Source of the DNA: Helicobacter sp. MIT 11-5569
GTDB taxonomy: Bacteria > Campylobacterota > Campylobacteria > Campylobacterales > Helicobacteraceae
Length of the DNA: 64,000 nucleotides
Direction: 5' to 3'
Assembly (NCBI RefSeq): GCF_000765695.2
Contig: NZ_JRPB02000003.1
Coordinates: 124,001 to 188,000 of the forward strand
The stretch's first letter is position 1. Each line of letters opens with the position of its first letter. Position numbers and translations under genes: made by a program. Positions 52,449 to 60,889 of this stretch are shown piece by piece. The notes under the pieces are model-generated. The model had not been told where the DNA came from, did no database searches, and saw only the letters and a program-made list of their open reading frames with translations.

Positions 52449-53216
52449 ATGCTTGGTATTGGAGTCTTTGGCGCAGGTGGTCGTGTAGGACAACTTATTG
52501 TAGAATTAGCAAAGAAAAGTGATGCGGTTAGATTAGAATCAGTGTATGTGCGTAAGGATTTGGATTTTTCTATTGACCCGGGTGTTTTAATCACAAAGGA
52601 TTTAAAAATTTTTTTAGAAAGCACAGATTTGATTATTGATTTTACAACCGCAGAAGGAACAAGAGCGTTGCTTGAAGTTGCACTAGAGAATCCTAAACCG
52701 ATTGTTATTGGAACAACGGGACTTGAAGAGCATCATCAAAATCTTATTAGAGAGGCTTCTAAGAAAATGCCAATTTTATATGCAAGCAATATGTCTTTGG
52801 GTGTTGCTGTGCTAAATAAGGCAGTTAAACTTGTTGCTAGCACATTGCGTGATTTTGATATTGAAATTGTTGAAACACACCACCACCATAAAAAGGACTC
52901 TCCAAGTGGAACTGCTTTGCATTTAGCGCAAACTTGTGCAAATGCTAGGGGGCTAGATTTGGATTCTGTGCGCCAAAGTGGTAGAAATGGTAATATTGGA
53001 GAGAGAACTAAAGATGAGATTGGTGTAATGTCTTTGCGCGGTGGAGATGTTACTGGAATCCATAATGTAGGATTCTATGGCAATGGTGAATATTTAGAGC
53101 TAATTCACACAGCAACATCTCGTGCGACATTTGCGCAAGGTGCAATCAAAGCGGCACTTTGGCTACAAAATCAGCCAAATGGTTTATATAGCATTGATGA
53201 TGCGTTAGGTTTATAA
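52449..53216 (+). CDS. dapB: 4-hydroxy-tetrahydrodipicolinate reductase
   Basis: Lysine and diaminopimelate synthesis, reducing hydroxy-tetrahydrodipicolinate with NAD(P)H. The 255-residue protein has GVFGAGGRVG (5-14), DFTTAEGTRALLEVA near 64, GTTGLEE and the signature ETHHHHKKDSPSGTAL near 142-157. Its TAA is directly followed by the purF GTG. Confidence 0.97.
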   Translation: MLGIGVFGAGGRVGQLIVELAKKSDAVRLESVYVRKDLDFSIDPGVLITKDLKIFLESTDLIIDFTTAEGTRALLEVALENPKPIVIGTTGLEEHHQNLIREASKKMPILYASNMSLGVAVLNKAVKLVASTLRDFDIEIVETHHHHKKDSPSGTALHLAQTCANARGLDLDSVRQSGRNGNIGERTKDEIGVMSLRGGDVTGIHNVGFYGNGEYLELIHTATSRATFAQGAIKAALWLQNQPNGLYSIDDALGL

Positions 53217-54611
53217 GTGGAATTTGTTACTCAAAATCAAATAGGAGAAAATAGCAGTTGGAATGAAGAATGCGCGGTTGTTGGTGTATATAATGCACAA
53301 AATGCTGCAAGCTTAGCGTATTACTCTCTCTTTTCTATGCAGCATAGAGGGCAAGAAGCGTCAGGGATTGCTACAAGCAATGGTGAAAAAATCACTACAA
53401 TTAAAAGTCATGGTTTAGTTACAGAAGTCTTTTGTGATGATAAACTCAATAAACTAAAAGGCTTTAGCGCAGTTGGGCATAATCGCTACTCCACAGCCGG
53501 TGGGGATTCTATTTCTGATGCGCAGCCTATTTTTGCACGTTATGATTTAGGAGAGATTGCTATTGCGCATAATGGAAACTTGACAAATGCGCGTAAAATT
53601 CGCGATGAACTCATTTGTGAGGGTGCGATTTTTCAAAGTTATATGGATACAGAGAATCTTATTCATCTGATTGCTAGGTCAAAAAAAGAAAGTTTGATTG
53701 AGAGGATTAAAGAAGCAGTTAATAAGCTTGAGGGTGCATTTTGTTTTGTGATTTTAAGTCGTAAGAAAATGTTTGTAATCCGAGATAGAAATGGATTCCG
53801 CCCTTTATCTTTAGGTGAAATAACAAATGCTGATGGCACTAAAGGCTATATTGTCGCTAGTGAAACTTGTGCTTTTGATTTAGTAGGGGCAAAATATATT
53901 CGCGATGTAGAGCCCGGAGAAATGCTGGTATTTTCAGATAAGGGAATCCAATCGCATAGTATTATGCCTAAAAATCCTTATCCATGCGTCTTTGAATATG
54001 TCTATTTTGCGCGTCCAGATAGTCATATTTTTGGGCGTTTGGTGTATGATATTCGCAAAAAAATGGGTGCGGAACTTGCAAAAGAAAATCCTGTAAATGC
54101 GGATTTGGTGATTCCTGTTCCTGATAGTGGTGTTGCAGCGGCACTTGGATATTCTAAAGAGAGTGGAATCCCTTTTGAGCTAGGCATTATTCGTAACCAC
54201 TATGTAGGGCGCACATTTATTGAGCCTACGCAGCAAATTAGAGAACTTAAAGTGCGCTTAAAGCTAAATCCTATCCGTGAGCTCATAGAAAATAAGCGTG
54301 TAGTTGTAATTGATGATTCTATTGTGCGCGGGACGACAAGCCGACAAATTGTGAAGATTTTGCGTGATTGTGGAGCAAAAGAAATCCATATGAAAATCTC
54401 TTCTCCACCAACGATTTCTCCATGTTTTTATGGCGTGGATACACCCAATAAAGAAGAGCTAATTAGCGCAAGAATGCGTGAAGAGGAAGTGTGTAAGTTT
54501 ATTGGGGCAGATTCTTTAGCATTTTTGTCATTAGAAGGTTTAAAACGTAGCATTGATAAGGAAAATTATCAATATTGTCAAGCCTGTTTTGATGGTAAAT
54601 ATATCATCTAA
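53217..54611 (+). CDS. purF: Amidophosphoribosyltransferase, Fe-S cluster type
   Basis: Committing step of purine synthesis. The GTG start abuts the dapB stop. The 464-residue protein carries a propeptide of about 18 residues (ending NEE) that must be cleaved to expose the catalytic Cys19 in ECAVVGVY, as in Bacillus subtilis PurF; many proteobacterial PurF begin directly at Met-Cys. Cysteines in PCVFEYVYFARPDS, PCFYGVD and CQACFDG match the [4Fe-4S] ligands of the B. subtilis type. The PRPP loop VVIDDSIVRGTTSRQIV falls near 362-378. Confidence 0.95.
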   Translation: MEFVTQNQIGENSSWNEECAVVGVYNAQNAASLAYYSLFSMQHRGQEASGIATSNGEKITTIKSHGLVTEVFCDDKLNKLKGFSAVGHNRYSTAGGDSISDAQPIFARYDLGEIAIAHNGNLTNARKIRDELICEGAIFQSYMDTENLIHLIARSKKESLIERIKEAVNKLEGAFCFVILSRKKMFVIRDRNGFRPLSLGEITNADGTKGYIVASETCAFDLVGAKYIRDVEPGEMLVFSDKGIQSHSIMPKNPYPCVFEYVYFARPDSHIFGRLVYDIRKKMGAELAKENPVNADLVIPVPDSGVAAALGYSKESGIPFELGIIRNHYVGRTFIEPTQQIRELKVRLKLNPIRELIENKRVVVIDDSIVRGTTSRQIVKILRDCGAKEIHMKISSPPTISPCFYGVDTPNKEELISARMREEEVCKFIGADSLAFLSLEGLKRSIDKENYQYCQACFDGKYII

Positions 54612-54620
54612 GGATAAAAT

Positions 54621-55583
54621 GTGAAACAAATGCTAACATTTGGGCGTTACTGCAAGCGCCGTTTTGGTCAAAGGGTGCGTAAGATTCCTATTGCTTTAGC
54701 TGGTTTTACCTGTCCGAATATTGATGGAACTGTTGCGCGCGGTGGTTGTATTTTTTGCAAGAATGAAAGTTTTTCTCCAACGCTTGAAAAAGAACCAAAA
54801 GTGCGTATAACAATGCACCCTAATATGCAAGAAAATCCACTTTTAGAAATGCAGCTTAAGCAATTACATCATCAATTTGAGTGGCAAAGTGAGTTTCATT
54901 GTAATAAATTTGGTGTAGGAAAATATATGATTTATTTTCAGTCTTTTACAAATACTTACGCTCCTTTTGATACATTGCAAAAACTTTATACAGAAGCATT
55001 AAGTTTGCCAAATGTCATAGGAATGTCCATAGGCACACGCACAGATAGTGTTGATTTGAAATTGCTTGATTTTTTAGCAGAGTTATCCCAAAAAAGAGGG
55101 CAAGAAATTTGGGTGGAATATGGAATCCAATCTGTTTATGATGAGACTTTGCGCTTTATAAATCGTGGGCATGGGACAGAAAATATGGAATTTTGTATTA
55201 AAGAGAGCAAGAAAAGAGGCTTAAAGACTTGTTCGCATATTATTTATGGATTGCCAAAAGAAACAAAAGAAATGATGCTCCATAGCTTAAGAACCGTGCT
55301 TGAATGGGGTAGTGATGGGATTAAAGTGCATCCTTTGTATATTATTGAAAAAACATTGCTTGCAAATATGTATGAAAAGGGAGAATATAAGCCTATTACG
55401 CTTAATGATTATATTGATTTAATTGTGGAATCGTTAAGAATAATCCCTCAAAATGTCGTAATACACAGAGTAAGTGCTGGCGTGCGTAATGATACGCTTT
55501 TAGCTCCAAAATGGTGTTTTGATAAAAATATTCAAATGCGTGCGATTCGAGACGCATTAAGAGAAGCAGGTATTGAGTATTAA
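54621..55583 (+). CDS. Radical SAM protein of the YhcC (TIGR01212) family
   Basis: A 320-residue radical-SAM protein. The cluster motif is within CPNIDGTVARGGCIFC (about residues 31-46). Conserved segments IYFQSFTNTYAP (about 110), GTRTDSVD, WVEYGIQSV near 169 and IKVHPLYIIEKT near 234 are those of the YhcC/TIGR01212 family, whose function is unknown. GTG start 54621 with AAGGATAAAAT before it. It follows purF by 9 bases. Confidence 0.9.
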   Translation: MKQMLTFGRYCKRRFGQRVRKIPIALAGFTCPNIDGTVARGGCIFCKNESFSPTLEKEPKVRITMHPNMQENPLLEMQLKQLHHQFEWQSEFHCNKFGVGKYMIYFQSFTNTYAPFDTLQKLYTEALSLPNVIGMSIGTRTDSVDLKLLDFLAELSQKRGQEIWVEYGIQSVYDETLRFINRGHGTENMEFCIKESKKRGLKTCSHIIYGLPKETKEMMLHSLRTVLEWGSDGIKVHPLYIIEKTLLANMYEKGEYKPITLNDYIDLIVESLRIIPQNVVIHRVSAGVRNDTLLAPKWCFDKNIQMRAIRDALREAGIEY

Positions 55584-55611
55584 AGGAATATTATCAATAA
55601 AAAGCAAAAAT

Positions 55612-55627
55612 AGGAATAGTTTTTGCT
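55612..55627 (+). promoter_or_regulatory. Sigma54 promoter upstream of the EF-hand protein gene
   Basis: AGGAATAGTTTTTGCT with GG (55613-55614) and GC (55625-55626) ten bases apart, as in the -24/-12 rule. TTGCTT matches the -12 consensus; the -24 element GGAAT is close to GGAAC. The start site would fall near 55637, 52 bases before the ATG. It implies membership in the RpoN (flagellar hook-stage) regulon. Confidence 0.65.
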
Positions 55628-55688
55628 TGAAGAATGCCAAAGGAATTGCTTAGATTTAAGGATAAAAATTCAAATTTAAGGATAGAAA

Positions 55689-57038
55689 ATGGCATATTGG
55701 TATTCTGAACGAACGGGCGTGCAGTCTTATATGCAGGGTGTGAATTATGGCGCATTAATGCAAGATGCTCTAAACCCAAATAATAGAACTGCTGAAAATG
55801 AAAGACTTAGCACAAGCTCTACACAAGATGACTATTTTAAAAAACGACGGCTTATTAAAGAGGCGATTCAACAACTTCAAAATAATGGCTATGTAGAGCC
55901 AAAAATCGCTAAAGAAGTCGATGTAAATGCACTAAAAGAAAGTTTGCAAAAATCAACAGAAGGTGAAGCTTCGGCACTTAGTATGCTAGGGCAAGGCACA
56001 GAATCTAGCGAAGCTAGAAAGCAAAGTCAAATGATTGCACAAGAAGAAATGCTTGCTTCTAGCGTTAATATTTCAGATAAAGAACAAACCCCAATCCGCA
56101 ATCCTTTAGAAGAACGCAAAAAGAAAGAGATAGAGGATAAAAAGAAAGCAAAAGAAAGTATCTCACAAAGTGTAGAAAATGACACTTTGATAAAAAGAGA
56201 AAGCAAAAAAGGTGGAATCTTAGATAAAGCAATTGTCCAAACAAGCTCTAAAGCTCCAAATGGTATTGCAAAAGAGGTTAAAGATGCGCATAATCCTTTA
56301 GAAGTTACAGAAGATACAAAGAATGATAAAACCATAAAACAAGCAGTAGAATTTATTGATGAAGTGAGTGGAAAAAAAGTGTCAGTGCCATTAAATGATG
56401 CAAATGCACAAAAGCTTATTGAACAATTTGGTTCTTTAGAAGAAGCAAGTGATTATGTTAAAGGCTTTTATTATGACGCGGCTTACAAAATGGGATATTT
56501 AAGCGGTGATAGTGATGGCAATGGGCAAATTAGCTTAGAAGAGGGCGTGCATTTAAAAAGTCTTGTAAGCTTGCTTGATGGAAGTTATTATTCGATTGCA
56601 GATAGGATTGGAGGGGATTTAGAATCCCAAAAGAAGTTTTTAGAGCAAGTTGGATTTATCGATAATATTGGAGATTTTATTAACCATTCTATCGCACAAG
56701 ATAGCAATTTTGATGGTGCGATTAGCCTTAATGAAATGATGGGCGATGATGGCAAAGCAGTGCTTTTTAAGGTTGGTGCTGAAGCAAGCGGAAATGTAGA
56801 AATGTTTGTGATTTGGAAGTTTAATTTTGATTTAACACAAGATTCATTGGGGGATACTTTGCTAAATCTTGGTGCAAAAGATGAAAACAAAGTCGAAGTT
56901 GCAGATAAAAAAGATGTTAAAAGTTATGTGGATACAAATTATTTGGAATCCCTAGAAAAGTCTTTGCGAGAGAATGTGTTAAAAAGTGATATTCTTTTAA
57001 AGAATATGATTGAACAAAATATGGTTGAGAGTGTATAG
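55689..57038 (+). CDS. EF-hand protein of a probable flagellar regulon, conserved hypothetical
   Basis: A 449-residue protein I cannot name. N-terminal 60 residues (YWYSERTGVQSYMQGVNYGALM) are aromatic/helical, then a long charged low-complexity region (about 85-220, rich in K, E, S). A globular domain follows with two EF-hand loops: DSDGNGQISLEE (274-285) and DSNFDGAISLNE (338-349), both with all calcium ligands at positions 1, 3, 5, 9 and 12. No signal peptide or membrane helix. The sigma54 site upstream hints at an export substrate or regulator linked to flagella. A 28-residue peptide gene overlaps its stop. Confidence 0.75.
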   Translation: MAYWYSERTGVQSYMQGVNYGALMQDALNPNNRTAENERLSTSSTQDDYFKKRRLIKEAIQQLQNNGYVEPKIAKEVDVNALKESLQKSTEGEASALSMLGQGTESSEARKQSQMIAQEEMLASSVNISDKEQTPIRNPLEERKKKEIEDKKKAKESISQSVENDTLIKRESKKGGILDKAIVQTSSKAPNGIAKEVKDAHNPLEVTEDTKNDKTIKQAVEFIDEVSGKKVSVPLNDANAQKLIEQFGSLEEASDYVKGFYYDAAYKMGYLSGDSDGNGQISLEEGVHLKSLVSLLDGSYYSIADRIGGDLESQKKFLEQVGFIDNIGDFINHSIAQDSNFDGAISLNEMMGDDGKAVLFKVGAEASGNVEMFVIWKFNFDLTQDSLGDTLLNLGAKDENKVEVADKKDVKSYVDTNYLESLEKSLRENVLKSDILLKNMIEQNMVESV

Positions 57039-57124
57039 TGGAGTTAAAATCTCTTTTACTTGAGATTATATTTTTTGGCTTGGTGATGCTTGCACTCCTT
57101 TGGTATCGAAGGAAGCTCAAATAA
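57038..57124 (+). CDS. 28-residue single-helix membrane peptide
   Basis: GTG 57038 overlaps the TAG of the EF-hand gene (TAGTG). The peptide begins MELKSLLLEIIFFGLVMLAL and continues LWYRRKLK: one membrane helix with a basic C-terminal tail, inside-positive. Overlap with the preceding stop suggests translational coupling. GAGAG lies 7 bases upstream. No homologue is known to me; it could be a chance ORF, though the topology is realistic. Confidence 0.5.
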   Translation: MELKSLLLEIIFFGLVMLALLWYRRKLK

Positions 57125-57152
57125 AGAAGCGTTTAATGATTTTAGTTTATAA

Positions 57153-57827
57153 TTGCGTTTATTTATTGGGGAACTTTTGCAAACACTTCATCAGGCTTTA
57201 CTTTTAAAAAAGTTATATTTACTACAATCTTGTGGTTTTTCTTATTGTGAGCCACAATTCTTAGCACCTATACAGCAGCGATTCCAAAGCCAAAATACAA
57301 GTGATTTAAAAGCGATGATAGAAGCTTGTAAGCTGTGTGCGCAAAAATCTTCACAGCCAAATTTTGGATTATGTCATGCAAATTCTAAGCTAGTTTTTGT
57401 TACTCTTTTTCCTTTGTTTAGCGGACAAATGCGTTTTGGTTCTAAAGCGTCTATTATGCTAAAAAATATTATTGAAGGTGTGTTTAAACTCTCACTTAAA
57501 GAAGTTTCTATTCTCTCACTTTTAAAATGTGAGATTCCAAAGCAAAATGAGCAAGCAAGCATAGAAGCGTGTATGGGATATTTTTTAAAACAATTAGAGT
57601 TTTGTGGAGCAAAAACGCTTGTAATTCTAGGTGCTGAAGTTTATTCTTATCTCACAAAAGATGGAAATAGCTATAATAGCGTGCAAGGGAAGTTATTAAA
57701 ATGGAATCACTATGAGGTATTTCCTACTTTTGCGCTTTCTTTGCTTGTGCGCCAACCGGAACTTAAAATTGCTGCACATAAAGAATTTTTAGAATTAAGA
57801 CAATTATTGGGAGAAAAAAATGCTTAA
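57153..57827 (+). CDS. Uracil-DNA-glycosylase-like (family 4 related) protein, conserved hypothetical
   Basis: A 216-224 residue protein; the start is either TTG 57153 or, better, TTG 57177 behind GGGGAAC. It has the CxxC of family 4 UDGs (C59, C62 in IEACKLC), the strand KLVFVTLFPLFSGQMRFGSKASIMLKNII in the place of the usual VGEAPGxxED motif, and GAKTLVILGAEVYSYLT near 154. The catalytic loop is not conserved, so repair activity is doubtful. Such degenerate proteins are common in Campylobacterota. It overlaps the next gene by 8 bases. Confidence 0.65.
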   Translation: MRLFIGELLQTLHQALLLKKLYLLQSCGFSYCEPQFLAPIQQRFQSQNTSDLKAMIEACKLCAQKSSQPNFGLCHANSKLVFVTLFPLFSGQMRFGSKASIMLKNIIEGVFKLSLKEVSILSLLKCEIPKQNEQASIEACMGYFLKQLEFCGAKTLVILGAEVYSYLTKDGNSYNSVQGKLLKWNHYEVFPTFALSLLVRQPELKIAAHKEFLELRQLLGEKNA

Positions 57828-59046
57828 AAAAATAATATTGTGTGTGATGTTAATTTATCCGCAATTTGGGCTAGCAAGCGGAAAGTATCTTTCACCTTTG
57901 CCTTCTCCAAATATGGAGGTGTTGAATCTTGAAAGCAAGAAATGCAGCACGAGTTGCTTGAGAAATTTTTTAGAACAAGGACAAGTGTTTTCTTTTATTG
58001 CTAATGTGAATAAAGACAATCAAAATGCTATGATTGTTACAGAGTTAAACACGCTTTTAAGCACGCTTGAAATTTCTGAGATTCCTTATTTTTTGGGTGC
58101 GCAAAAACCATTTTTTAGTGTCGCATTAATGTTTCCTCGTAAGAGTATAGGGCGTTATTCCAGCACTACAACAAATGTGATTTTGAGCTATCTTCTTAAT
58201 CAAAAAGGGAAATTTAACTTTGAAATTTTTGATTCTAAAACAGAATCGCTAGAGGATATGCAGGCTATTTTACAAACTATTTATGCTAAAGGCTATCGTC
58301 AAGTGATTGCTGTTGTTACACAAGAGGGTGCAAATGCGCTAAATATGATAAACCCAAATATGTCTGTGTTTATACCAACAGTGCATAAAACGCAATTAAA
58401 CACAGAAATTAATACTCCAAATGTTATTTTTGGGGGAATTAGCTATGCAGAGCAGATTCAAAGCCTTTCTGCTTTAAATCCAAATGTCAAGGCAACAAGT
58501 TTTTATGATGATAGCACTATTGGCAGGCAAATGCAGGCTTATACACAAGAAGAAAATGCAAATTTAATCTATTCTCGAAGTTTTAACCTCAAAAAGAATC
58601 CAGATTTTCAAAAAGAGATGAAAAATTTAAGAAGCACATTGCGTTCCACGCGTATTTTTCTTAATACTCCTGTAACAAATTCTAGCATTATTCTTTCGCA
58701 AATTACCTATAATGATATTCGTCCAAATGCAATATACTCAACACAAATTAATTATAATCCTAGTTTGCTTTCTATTACGCAAGAACGTGATAGAAGTAAT
58801 ATGTTTATTGCAAATTCTATTATGCCACTTGATAGTTTGTTTGTCGAAAATGCAAAGCTTTTAAATGCAGATTTGGAATATAGTTGGATTAATTACACAA
58901 CAGCATTTGGAGTGGAGTATTTTTATACGAAAAGCGTTCCTAGCGCAAAGCGGTTCTTTAAAGAAAAAATAAGAAATCAACAAGTGCAATATAATATTGA
59001 GATTCTAAAGCCAACAAGCACACGTTTTGCACCTTTTAATCAATAG
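57820..59046 (+). CDS. Periplasmic protein with substrate-binding-like fold, conserved hypothetical
   Basis: A 408-residue precursor with a signal peptide (residues 1-20, ending GLAS). Alternating beta/alpha segments such as PFFSVALMFPRKSIGRYSS, QVIAVVTQEGANALNMINPN and VIFGGISYAEQIQSL resemble the type I periplasmic binding fold of LpoA/LppC-like proteins. C43 and C47 (CSTSC) lie in the mature part. No catalytic motif. ATG overlaps the UDG-like gene. Possibly involved in the cell envelope; not shown. Confidence 0.65.
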   Translation: MLKKIILCVMLIYPQFGLASGKYLSPLPSPNMEVLNLESKKCSTSCLRNFLEQGQVFSFIANVNKDNQNAMIVTELNTLLSTLEISEIPYFLGAQKPFFSVALMFPRKSIGRYSSTTTNVILSYLLNQKGKFNFEIFDSKTESLEDMQAILQTIYAKGYRQVIAVVTQEGANALNMINPNMSVFIPTVHKTQLNTEINTPNVIFGGISYAEQIQSLSALNPNVKATSFYDDSTIGRQMQAYTQEENANLIYSRSFNLKKNPDFQKEMKNLRSTLRSTRIFLNTPVTNSSIILSQITYNDIRPNAIYSTQINYNPSLLSITQERDRSNMFIANSIMPLDSLFVENAKLLNADLEYSWINYTTAFGVEYFYTKSVPSAKRFFKEKIRNQQVQYNIEILKPTSTRFAPFNQ

Positions 59047-59054
59047 GCTAAATT

Positions 59055-59831
59055 TTGCAATTACCTAAGAATTTTCCTAGTAATTTACCTTTTAAACTTG
59101 TAGAAAATAATCGCATAAAAGGTATTAAAATGGAGTTTGATGGAGGAGGTGCTTTGGTGCTTAAGAAATCAAAAAGAATCTCTAAGAAAGCTTGCTTAGA
59201 ATTTTTAAGTATCAATATGGAATGGGTGTTATCGCATTTTAAGGCAATGCAAGATTCTGTATTTTTTGAAGATAAAATGTATTATTTTGGCGAATGGAAA
59301 GATTTTAATGCTGTTAGCATAGAGGCAGAACAAGCAGGTTTTATGCAAACATTTTGCAAGCGCATTCAAAGATTGAAAGAATCACAAAATGCACAAGCAG
59401 AATCTAGTGTGGTTTGTTTGCAAAATCTTTGGCTATGCGCTATAAAGGCAAATGATACGCGCTATAAAAAGATTTTAGAAGCATTTTATAAAGAAGCATT
59501 AAAATCTTATATGAGTAAGCGTTTAGAATTTATTGCGAAAGTAATGGATTTATACCCTAGTGCGGTTACATTTGGTAAAAGTTATCGACAATTAGGTTGT
59601 TGTTTTTCGCTAAAGAAAAGAATCCGTTTTTCTTTACGATTAGCTTTGATGCCAAGAGATTGTATTGATAGTGTGATTATCCATGAGCTTGCACATTTAA
59701 AACATCAAAATCATAGTAGGGATTTTTGGAATTTTGTAGAAAAATTTGATACAAATCCAAAAAGAGTTCGACTATGGCTTGATGCACATAGAGAAAATTT
59801 ACAAATTTATTATAAGGTTTTTAAATATTGA
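59055..59831 (+). CDS. YgjP/SprT-like M48 (DUF45) metallopeptidase
   Basis: A 258-residue DUF45/YgjP-family putative zinc peptidase. Zinc motif HELAH (210-214) with H220 in HQNHSRDFW completing the HxxxHx...H pattern of the family. TTG start 59055, with AGGCTAAATT upstream. Substrate unknown. It is followed by lptF whose TTG overlaps its TGA. Confidence 0.85.
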   Translation: MQLPKNFPSNLPFKLVENNRIKGIKMEFDGGGALVLKKSKRISKKACLEFLSINMEWVLSHFKAMQDSVFFEDKMYYFGEWKDFNAVSIEAEQAGFMQTFCKRIQRLKESQNAQAESSVVCLQNLWLCAIKANDTRYKKILEAFYKEALKSYMSKRLEFIAKVMDLYPSAVTFGKSYRQLGCCFSLKKRIRFSLRLALMPRDCIDSVIIHELAHLKHQNHSRDFWNFVEKFDTNPKRVRLWLDAHRENLQIYYKVFKY

Positions 59832-60865
59832 GAATTAAAAATTTTTTATTTCAAAGTTTTGCGCAAATCTTTTTTTCTGTTTTTTTAGTATTATTTTTTA
59901 TCGCTTCTGTGGTGATTTTTATCCGAATCGCAGGAGTAACTTTTGTGGTAAAGATTAGCTTTTTTGAGCTATTAACTTTATATTTTTACACATTGCCAAC
60001 AATGCTTTTTTTTGTGATTCCACTAAGTTTTTTTGTCGCATGTGTGCTTGGATTATCGCGCCTTAGTTTTGATTATGAATTGCCTGTATTATTCGCACTT
60101 GGTATGAGTCCAAAACAAATCATTAAGATTTTTTTGCCTATTGCTTTATTAGCAAGCATAAGCTTATTTGTTTTATCTCTTGTGCTTACACCGCTTAGCG
60201 ATATTGCCTATAGGCAGTTTTTAGAAGAGCGCAAAAGTAGCATTGATATTAATCTACAAGCAGGAGAGTTTGGGCAAAAGCTTGGAGAATGGCTTGTGTA
60301 TGTGCAAAAAGGCAAAGATAACATTTATGAAAATATTGTGCTTCTTTCTTTGCAAAAAGGTGAAAATAGTCAAAAAGATGGACTTATTTTTGCAAAAGAA
60401 GCAAGCATTGAAAATACAGATGGTGTTATGGAAGCGCATTTGAAAAATGGGAAGATTTATAGAAAGATAAGCGATGGAATAGAGTATATTGGATTTGAAG
60501 TAATGATTTTGCGTTCTATTATAGATTTTTCAGGCGATGGAAATATCGGTTTATTGGAGTATTGGAAGAGAGCATTTTATGAAAATGCAAGGCAAGATAA
60601 GGTAAAGCGGAATCTTTGTATGTATGTTTTGCTTTCCCTTTTTCCACTTATTAGTTTGTTTTATTTTCCCTTACTTGGTGTAAAAAATCCGCGCTATCAA
60701 AAGAATTATACGATTCTGCAAACAATGGGTGTGGTTGGGATATTTTTTGCTTTGATGTATTTAAGTGCGACTTATATACCATTGCTTGGAATGTTGCTAC
60801 TGCCGACAATTTGGGCTTTTGGAGGATATTTTTTCTATAAGCGTTACATTGCAAGATTCTATTAA
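59828..60865 (+). CDS. lptF: LPS export ABC transporter permease, LptF/LptG family
   Basis: Inner-membrane permease that extracts lipopolysaccharide for export to the cell surface. The 345-residue protein has three N-terminal helices (about 10-120), a periplasmic jellyroll domain (about 130-250, LVYVQKGKDNIYENIVLLSL) and three C-terminal helices ending GGYFFYKRY. LPTMLFFVIPLSFFVACVLGLSRLS is the conserved first-domain segment. TTG start overlaps the preceding TGA. Followed by truA; I recall the same pair in H. pylori. Confidence 0.9.
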   Translation: MRIKNFLFQSFAQIFFSVFLVLFFIASVVIFIRIAGVTFVVKISFFELLTLYFYTLPTMLFFVIPLSFFVACVLGLSRLSFDYELPVLFALGMSPKQIIKIFLPIALLASISLFVLSLVLTPLSDIAYRQFLEERKSSIDINLQAGEFGQKLGEWLVYVQKGKDNIYENIVLLSLQKGENSQKDGLIFAKEASIENTDGVMEAHLKNGKIYRKISDGIEYIGFEVMILRSIIDFSGDGNIGLLEYWKRAFYENARQDKVKRNLCMYVLLSLFPLISLFYFPLLGVKNPRYQKNYTILQTMGVVGIFFALMYLSATYIPLLGMLLLPTIWAFGGYFFYKRYIARFY

Positions 60866-60889
60866 TTTTACAGAAGGTTTTAAGAATTG

